Assembly (NCBI GenBank): GCA_964017145.1
Contig: OZ024848.1
Span: 260,501 to 324,500 of the forward strand
Direction: 5' to 3'
Source: Agrocybe praecox
Taxonomy: Eukaryota > Basidiomycota > Agaricomycetes > Agaricales > Agrocybaceae
Length of the DNA: 64,000 nt
A program made the position numbers and the translations under genes. The notes under the pieces were generated by a model. The model was not told the origin of the DNA and searched no databases. It saw only the letters and a list, made by a program, of their open reading frames with translations. The first letter of the stretch is position 1. Every line of letters begins with the position of its first letter. Positions 57,740-64,000 of this stretch are shown piece after piece.

Positions 57740-59543
57740 TATTCTCCCTTTCAAGTCTCTGGCTCTGCCTGGGAATCAGCTGTGCACATGGGATATCGAG
57801 AAGTTTCATTAAACTTGCCGGTCCTATCGGGGTCTTTTTGCACGAGTAGCTACTGAAGGGAAATTGCAAATGTAGCTATGGACATCTGGCTGGCTGAGGG
57901 TGTTGATGCGGTTCTCAAGTATCAGGATGACCTCAACCTCCTTCGCTGCCCGTCCCACATGGTCCGTTTATCGACGACTCCTTTTTGGTCATGTCTGTTC
58001 TCTCAAGGACATTGAGCTTCATGCTTCTGTCTCATATATCTCTATTGTCTACCCTCGTGGGCGCCCTTACCACGCACCTCTATCTACCTTTGCATGCTCT
58101 TTGATGTCAGAACTCCAGATGCGGAGACCTCCACCCTCCGTTCTCTTCTCTACATGGCAGTGGATTTTTGTTTTCCAAGTCGCCGGTGCCATCCCTTGCC
58201 TCCTAATTCCAAAGGGAGATGCACTCGATCCAGGCATTTTTGTTGATGCCAGCACTTTGCAGGGCATTGTTATTTTTCGGCGGCAGACGGGCCACCTTCT
58301 AGCTTACTCTCAACTGGGAAATTCCAGGATGGGATATCATCAGCTCGAAACCCTCCTTGTTGAGGTAGCCTTCTACGTTTTGAAGCAGATGAGCTTCCAA
58401 AGCAGGCTCTTTCGTATCCACTCCAGTAACTATAGGCCCCATTGATAAGGGCCGTAGCTCTAACCTTCTCGTCGTCATCTCCTTACATCACACATCTGTT
58501 GCCCTCGCTGCCAACTCCCTCTTGTCGGATAGACTTTATGTTGTGTCAGCTGATATCCCTGCCGACCCTATCTCTAAAGGCATTCCGGCCGCAAAACCCT
58601 CAAACTCTACTTCTTTTGCACTGCTATTTGAACCATTTCTTCTTTTCGTTTATTATGTTCACACCTCTCGATCCTCTGGCTTCTCTCATTCATACTAAAT
58701 CCTATGATCTACCAATCACTTTCGTTCACTCTTCTTGATCCCATCCATTTATAATGTTTCTTTGCCTTCCAAATTACGCAGAATAGGAACTTCTTGTTCT
58801 CTATCTTGTAGTTCCACATTTTTTATTCACCATTGTATACCTCTTCTCGTCAACTTCTCGTACCCTATCTCCTAAACATGGATTTTTCCTACATTGATCG
58901 TTATCCCCTACCTCGCCTTCATCCTGCAGAATACTCCCTTCATGCTTATCATCAATCTCCATTTCTCATACACCACATTCCAAGCACAATCCCAAATCTA
59001 ATCTCTAAATTTGTTTCATCTCCCAGATTTTTTACGCCTTCTTCTTCGTCTCCTGCCACACTTTTAGTAATACCTATCATATTCACCCTTCTTCTCATTA
59101 TTATGATCACCTGTTCGTGCAGCTGCGTGTATCTTGAGCCGGCTTACACCAATTCACCACTCAAAGTCGCGCAGCACTTATCCTCTCTCCCAAAGTCACT
59201 CGTCGTTGGTGTTTACACACTGGTTGAGGTTGTTCTGGCCAAAAACACTGAGACCACATATGGTGTTGGGATTATTCCTTCACTATGTTCTGCAATAACC
59301 ATAATATCTCCGAAGAAGCTTGTAGGCCAGTGTTGGCCTCTCGCTCCTTTCTTAGCTGTACATCTAGGCACATGCCCAGGTTTGACCATCCATACCTGCC
59401 TATCACGTATTTGTGCTTGTCACATCCACTATGCCGCTAGATGGAAAGGGGATCCAGAGCAGGTAAAGCTCATTCGTGTTGCAGTGAATAAGGATGGTAT
59501 TGAACATTCACCTTCTCCTCATGCCCCCGTCTCTCTTGAATAT
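57740..59543 (+). pseudogene. Decayed tyrosine-recombinase retroelement (Ngaro/DIRS-like): RT, RNase H, recombinase remnants
   Basis: At 57872-58015 the frame VAMDIWLAEGVDAVLKYQDD and LNLLRCP carries the (Y/F)xDD-type reverse-transcriptase catalytic motif (YQDD at about 57920-57931) and then stops. 58225-58440 encodes DPGIFVDASTLQGIVIFRRQ and YHQLETLLVEVAFYVLKQ, the Asp..Glu pattern of an RNase H; about 58540-58580 encodes VSADIPADPISKGIP, the usual downstream segment. About 59390-59540 encodes HIHYAARWKGDPEQVKLIRV and AVNKDGIEHSPSPHAPVSLE, resembling the N-terminal SAM-like domain of basidiomycete tyrosine recombinases. The frame is cut at 59543 by the gypsy LTR. Element class is inferred from this order. 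Confidence 0.6.
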
Positions 59544-59870
59544 TGTTACGACTAAGAACGTTTCATATGCGTATTACTGTCAAAGTGATACGTCGAAGAA
59601 GTTCTGAAGTCGTAGGCTTTCGAAATGTTCAATGTTTATAGGAATAAACGAACTGTATTCTCAAGAACTAGATACAGAACAAGAGAGTATTCGACGTAGT
59701 ATATATAGTAAGGTTCATATGAATGCAGCACCTTCTAGGTGTGGCCTACGAACGGTATCAATGAGGCGATGAAACAGAATACAAAGACTATGCAGTGGTC
59801 CGCAGTCCGCAGTATCGATGAAACGTGTATCAGAGATGAAAAAAAGAGTCAGACGTGCGTGTTCGTAACA
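59544..59870 (-). repeat. 3' LTR of Ty3/gypsy element
   Basis: 327 bp bounded by TGTTACGA at 59544 and TCGTAACA ending at 59870, the inverted TG..CA ends of an LTR. On the minus strand it directly follows a polypurine tract. It interrupts the recombinase-like frame of the older element. The partner LTR lies beyond the right end of the window. Confidence 0.8.
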
Positions 59871-59885
59871 TTACCCCCGTTCTAG
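59871..59885 (-). promoter_or_regulatory. Polypurine tract for plus-strand priming
   Basis: Read on the minus strand, CTAGAACGGGGGTAA immediately precedes the LTR's TGTTACGA. A purine run at this position is the usual second-strand primer site of LTR retrotransposons. Confidence 0.65.
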
Positions 59886-59905
59886 ATCGAATATTCCAGA
59901 TTTGA

Positions 59906-61072
59906 TTAGAAACGGTTGGGGCAGTTTCTGGCGAGATGTCCTACTCGGCCACATCGGTAACAGGATGGGTTGCTGTGTTGATTGTCCGGTCGTCGTGGTC
60001 GGTTCGTTTCGTAGGATCGTCTTCTGGGGGCGGTGGAGGTGGTTTGTCGAGGTTGTGGTGGAATGGGAAGTCGTCGAGCAATTCTTGGGCTTCGACGAAG
60101 GGGTTGGTCGAGAGGACGTAGGTTCTGTTCGGGTTCAATATGTACTTCGGTGGGATCGATAGTGAGTCGGATGTTTCCCAAGTCGCTGAACATGTCTTGG
60201 AGGAATTGTCGGGGTGTAATTCGATCAGCGACGGGAGTTCGTCTGTTGAAAAAGTCGAGTTGTCGGCGAGCTAATCGTCCGAGGGCTGCAGTGTCTCTTT
60301 CGGCTTCGGTAGGTGGTTCGGGTGTTTGTGTTTGTCGTCTTAGCAGGGCGTCGACGAGTCTTTCATTGTCGGGGAAGGTGTGTCGGAGTATTCCTTTGGT
60401 AATGACAGGTCCTCGTAATTCGTTTGTGAGAGCAGGAGGGGAGTCAGTGCGGTTATCTTGTGCAAGTTCGATTAGAACGTCTTGAGCGGTGAATGGTCGT
60501 GAGTTTCGACCGGATTGGATGGGTCCCGAGGATTCTGGAGAGGGAGAGGGTTCTGGTGACAGTTGTCGAGGGTAAGGGGTGTCGATTTGATGATTCGTTT
60601 CGGATCCTACGCCAAGTTCTTCTCTTTGTTCGTTGGTGGTGACGAAGGGTTGTTCTTGGGGTTCGACAGGATTTGGATCGGGAGTGGGAGAGTTTGCTCT
60701 GGTTGCTGGGAAAGTGATCAGGTTCGTTTCGTGACCTAGTGGATAGGGAGAAGGGAGGAGAGCTGGGATGGGTCGATGTTGATTCATGAAATAGGTTCGT
60801 TGTTCTTCCCAGAAGTTCTGAGTGAGCGTCCCCAGTCCTTCCCAACAGAGGGCGTCTAGTCTGGTGGCGGAGAGTCGTCGGAGGTCTTCGAGGTTCTTTT
60901 CTTGTTGATGTATTTCGTTCTCGATGTCGAGCAGGGTGGAAAGGGAGTCTCGATATTGGTCATGAGGGGCAACGATGTCAAAAAGGGCTTGTCGGTCGAT
61001 GAAGCTTTGAGAGGAGTGATGGAATTCGGCGTAGGTGATGCAGAAGGGGTAGTTTGCTTGGTATTGGGCCAT
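59906..61072 (-). CDS. Extra 3' ORF of gypsy element with CCHC zinc knuckle
   Basis: 388 residues from MAQYQANYPFCITYAEFHHS. The N-terminal third is helical (IENEIHQQEKNLEDLRRLSA), the middle is Pro/Ser/Gln-rich and looks disordered, and the C-terminus has basic RRSPRIARRLP then the knuckle CYRCGRVGHLARNC (CX2CX4HX4C), ending PNRF-stop. Such knuckles bind nucleic acid in Gag proteins, but this ORF lies downstream of integrase, between pol and the 3' LTR. Similar CCHC ORFs occur next to basidiomycete gypsy pol genes as I recall; the role is unknown. Open with no breaks. Confidence 0.75.
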   Translation of the reverse strand: MAQYQANYPFCITYAEFHHSSQSFIDRQALFDIVAPHDQYRDSLSTLLDIENEIHQQEKNLEDLRRLSATRLDALCWEGLGTLTQNFWEEQRTYFMNQHRPIPALLPSPYPLGHETNLITFPATRANSPTPDPNPVEPQEQPFVTTNEQREELGVGSETNHQIDTPYPRQLSPEPSPSPESSGPIQSGRNSRPFTAQDVLIELAQDNRTDSPPALTNELRGPVITKGILRHTFPDNERLVDALLRRQTQTPEPPTEAERDTAALGRLARRQLDFFNRRTPVADRITPRQFLQDMFSDLGNIRLTIDPTEVHIEPEQNLRPLDQPLRRSPRIARRLPIPPQPRQTTSTAPRRRSYETNRPRRPDNQHSNPSCYRCGRVGHLARNCPNRF

Positions 61073-61079
61073 TGTTCGT

Positions 61080-61616
61080 TCAGAGTAAGAGTTGTTCGGT
61101 GGATGGGTATAGGAATGGTTCGATGGAAGCGTATGGTTTTCGGTTCTGGGATTTTGTCAGGGTGGTCGATCTCTTTAAGTAGCTTTCTGGGATGGTTTCG
61201 AGAGTCGGTGTGAATTTCTTTCTGGTGCGTCGTTTCGCCTTGCATTTGGGGGGAGGCATGGAAGGAAGTACTTTGGGGTTTGTTGCGAAAGTCATGGGTT
61301 CGTATGGGAAGGGATCGGTTTCTTTTGCGTACTGCCAGTCAAGAAGAGGTCTGGCCTTTTCTTCTTCTTCATCAATAAGGGGTATCAAGGAGTCAGTGCT
61401 ACTTGTTTCGTCTTCTTCTTGCTGCGGTTTTCGATAAAACAACGTGTCTTCCAGATGTTCGTCGGAAGGAGAGATGTTCCAGAGTTGCTGTTGGACGATA
61501 ATAACTTCTGGGGTTCGTTTTCCTGACGCCATAGGCATGGCCCATCCCTTCAGGAAGGGTATGATTCCTCCTCCGGACGTGGTGAGGACAATGCATGGTA
61601 CAGTGAGGAAGCGCAT
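61080..61616 (-). CDS. Second extra ORF of gypsy element, function unknown
   Basis: 178 residues from MRFLTVPCIVLTTSGGGIIP to STEQLLL-stop. It starts 17 bp after the pol stop and ends 7 bp before the CCHC ORF, so the three ORFs are packed head to tail. It contains an acidic stretch (QQEEDETSSTDSLIPLIDEE) and a basic one (CKAKRRTRKKF). No domain recognised. Confidence 0.55.
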   Translation of the reverse strand: MRFLTVPCIVLTTSGGGIIPFLKGWAMPMASGKRTPEVIIVQQQLWNISPSDEHLEDTLFYRKPQQEEDETSSTDSLIPLIDEEEEKARPLLDWQYAKETDPFPYEPMTFATNPKVLPSMPPPKCKAKRRTRKKFTPTLETIPESYLKRSTTLTKSQNRKPYASIEPFLYPSTEQLLL

Positions 61617-61632
61617 GTTTCTTTTTGGTGGT

Positions 61633-64000
61633 TCAAAGAGTAATGGGGAGTTGGTGTCGCTGTTGATAGACGTTCAGGATTTTCTTTCCCGTTGTTCCAA
61701 ACATTTCCACGGGTTCCCATGAGTTGCTGCTGACGGAGTATCCGGCCCATTTAACGAGATATTTATATTTTTGGGGTTGGCCCTTTCGGGGTTTGCCTTG
61801 TTTCCGGTGTGATCGGATGGCTTCGATTTCGTAGTGTTCTTCTTCATTGATTAATTCTGAGGGTGGTTCAGAGAAGTTGGGTCCGTAAGTGTCGTTTTCT
61901 GTATAGGGCATGAGGAGAGATGCGTGGAATACGTCGTGTATTTTCCACGTTTTGGGGAGTTCTAGTTTGAATGATAGGGGTCCTTTAGTTTCGATGATTT
62001 CGAACGGTCCTTCTCTTCGTGGTGATAACTTTTTGTTGTTGTGAGTTTTCAGGTTTCTGGAATCAAGCCAGACCTTCTGTCCGGTTTTGAATGTGACCGG
62101 TTTTCCTTTTCTTCTGGAGAGCATTCGGGCTCGAGCTAGTTCATGAGCGGCGTTGGCTTCTTCTCGGTCTTTGGTAAGATTTTGAAGTCTTTCTTCGACG
62201 GATGGGAATTTAGTGTTTTCAAAAGTCGTCGGGATTGCTAGAGGTTCAATTCCTAGCATAAGGGCGAAGGGTGATCTTTGTCTGTCAGAATGTCTTCTGT
62301 CGTTGTGTGTGAATTCTAAGGTTGGGATAGAGTCTTTCCAGGTTTCTGGGTTTGCCGAACAGAATATGGCTAAGTATGCTTCGATTTCTTGATTGAATCT
62401 TTCGGTGGTTCCGTCCGCTTGAGGGTGATAGGCAGTGGTTAGTTTGGATTCGACTCCTAGTTGTTTCAGAAGTTCTCGAAACGCTTTAGCGGCGAACTGT
62501 GGTCCTCTGTCGGAGATGATACTGTCGGGGAGTCCGAACCGTTTGTAAACATTTTCTAGGAGGAGTTTCCCGGCCTGTTCTTCGGTTAGGGTTTTCGAGC
62601 AAGGGATGAAAATTGCCCCTTTAGTAAGTCCGTGGTCCACAACGGATAGAATGGAGTCGTAGCCGTCAATTTCTGGTAGGTCCGTAATCATGTCCATGGA
62701 ACAATTAGCAAATGGTCTGTTTGATTTTGCTCCTTCGATGGGTTGAAAAGCTGGTTTGGCGGGGTTTCTGTTGATTTTGAATTGTTGACAGGGTCCGCAT
62801 CCTTTTACGTAGTTCTTTACAAACATTTGCAGCCCTGGCCACCAGTAGTATTTTCGGATAGCGTTGAAGGTTTCTAACTCTCCTGGGTGTCCTGCGGTGA
62901 GAGTGTTGTGATATTTATTGACAATTGTTCTTCTGAGGGCTTGATCGTTCGGGACATAGTTCTTTCCTTGGTAGAATAGAATGTTCTTTCCTTTAAATTC
63001 TTCGATAGTCCAGTCTTCGAGTTTATTGTGTAGTTCCGCTGGTCCCTTTTCTAGTAGGAATTTGATCGCGTTGGCTGCGTCGATGTCGAGTTTATCGGAG
63101 TTCACAATTCTGTTTTGCAGCTCCGTGTCGATTAGGTTGACAAATAGATTGTCTGGTAGTAAGGTTTTGTTTTCATTGTCGTGGTCTTCTTCTGGGCATA
63201 GGTCGGGTCTTCTGGATAAGGCGTCAGATTGTACCATTTTGGTTCCGGGGGTGTGTATCAATTTGATGTTGAATTCGGAGAGGTATAGCGACCATCTGGC
63301 TTGTCTTCTGTTCAGTTTCTGGGCGTTTCTGAAGTAGGTCAGATTTTTGTGATCTGAGAGAACGGTAGTTTCGAAGGTGGAGCCTTGGATGTAATGTCTC
63401 CATTCTTGTAATGCTCGGATGATAGCGAGTAGTTCTCTGTCGTAAATTTCGTAGTTTCATTCGGCTTCATTGAAGGTTTTCGAAATGAATGCGCAGGGAT
63501 GTCTGCTTCCGTTGTTGTCTAGTTGGGTGAGGACGGCTCCTGACGCGTATTTTGATGCGTCTGATTCGATTTGGAAAGATTTGGAGGTGTCGGGCATCAT
63601 TAAAACGGGTTCTTCGGTGAATTTCTGTTTTAAAGCTTCGAAGGCTTTCTGGGATTCGTCGTTCCAGAGGAATCCTTTGTTTTTTTGTAAGAGATTGTTC
63701 AAGGGTTTGGCGATGTCCAAGTATTTTCGGATAAATCTTCGGTAGAAGTTTCCGAATCCTAAGAACGATCTGACTTGTTTTATGGTTTTCGGGGTTGGCC
63801 AGTCCCGGATTCCTTTCAGTTTAGTCGGATCCATGGATATTCTTCCTTCTTGAATGATCATTCCTAGGTAGTCGATCTTTGTTTTTTCGAACGAGCATTT
63901 CTCAGGTTTCAAGTATAGGTCGTTTTCTTGGAGTCTTTGGAGAACTCTTTGGGTGGTTTCGTCCAGTTGTTTCTTGTCTTTAGCGAAGATAAGGATGTCG
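61633..64000 (-). pseudogene. pol: Ty3/gypsy pol: RT (partial), RNase H, integrase, chromodomain; one in-frame stop
   Basis: Enters from the right in RT just after its catalytic aspartates ([20 protein letters not shown]), then [25 protein letters not shown] and the RNase H motif [16 protein letters not shown]. At 63457-63459 an in-frame TGA follows SKTFNEAE where relatives have Arg before NYEIYDRELLAI; CGA to TGA is the simplest change. The same frame continues: LSRRPD, the integrase zinc region (YHNTLTAGHPGELETF, GCGPCQQFK), the DDE core (MDMITDLP, IISDRGPQFAAKAF, TAYHPQADGTTERFNQE) and a C-terminal chromodomain (YLVKWAGYSVSSNSWEP). Chromodomain integrases target heterochromatin. Unless the stop is read through, this copy is non-autonomous. 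Confidence 0.9.

Noticed and set aside
56376..57849. Several long plus-strand open frames (up to about 195 codons)
   Set aside because: They are translations of the 56-bp minisatellite in different frames and show only the repeat's periodic peptides.
59902..61437. Plus-strand frames opposite the gypsy 3' ORFs
   Set aside because: Antisense shadows of the CCHC ORF and its neighbour, which have clear protein features.

Overview
The window reads as nuclear DNA of a filamentous basidiomycete (Agaricomycetes). Genes are split by many short introns (about 50-60 bp, GT..AG, one likely GC..AG). The recognisable families are ones I associate with Agaricomycetes: DUF6533-type seven-helix proteins, berberine-bridge-like FAD oxidases, KDZ transposases, chromodomain Ty3/gypsy and tyrosine-recombinase retroelements. 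The gene style is compatible with Ceratobasidiaceae/Rhizoctonia-like fungi, but that placement is inference. About half of the window is repetitive or mobile DNA. All intron-exon models here were built by eye.

Layout. 1-9.1 kb: the end of an MFS monocarboxylate-transporter-like gene (+), then two tandem paralogous secreted-type FAD oxidases (-); only the first ends in KDEL. 9.1-12.3 kb: gene-poor repeats. 12.32-34.16 kb: a giant candidate mobile element. Two almost identical 1.64-kb arms in inverted orientation (centre of symmetry about 23,240) flank an 18.6-kb interior. The interior holds a KDZ-family transposase gene (28.06-31.28 kb, -) and seven cargo genes: a tandem pair of related hypothetical proteins, a long Ser/Gln-rich coiled-coil protein, a protein with two RNase H1 N-terminal (viroplasmin-like) domains, a basic-region protein, a small Cys-containing protein, and a protein with two identical-spacing CX2CX8CXH fingers plus a coiled coil. 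Arms and subterminal regions carry a 144-bp repeat with a recurring palindrome ATCCTGT-N8-ACAGGAT.

34.2-36.4 kb: a 549-bp MITE with visible 6-bp target duplication, and low-complexity DNA. 36.4-47.2 kb: a host island with three DUF6533-type seven-helix paralogues and an orphan IRE1 luminal-domain-like protein with no kinase/RNase part, plus weakly supported genes. 47.2-54.5 kb: tandem arrays, a CCTAGG-rich 1.5-kb block, a degenerate tRNA-like sequence and a stray copy of the giant element's inner repeat. 54.5-59.54 kb: a decayed tyrosine-recombinase (Ngaro/DIRS-like) retroelement preceded by a 1.2-kb minisatellite. 59.54-64.0 kb: the 3' part of a chromodomain Ty3/gypsy element (-) inserted into that element, with an in-frame stop in pol and two extra ORFs between integrase and the 3' LTR.

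The most distinctive system is the 22-kb KDZ element with long inverted arms and cargo. The orphan IRE1-type sensor domain and the KDEL-tailed oxidase are two separate ER-related oddities among the host genes.
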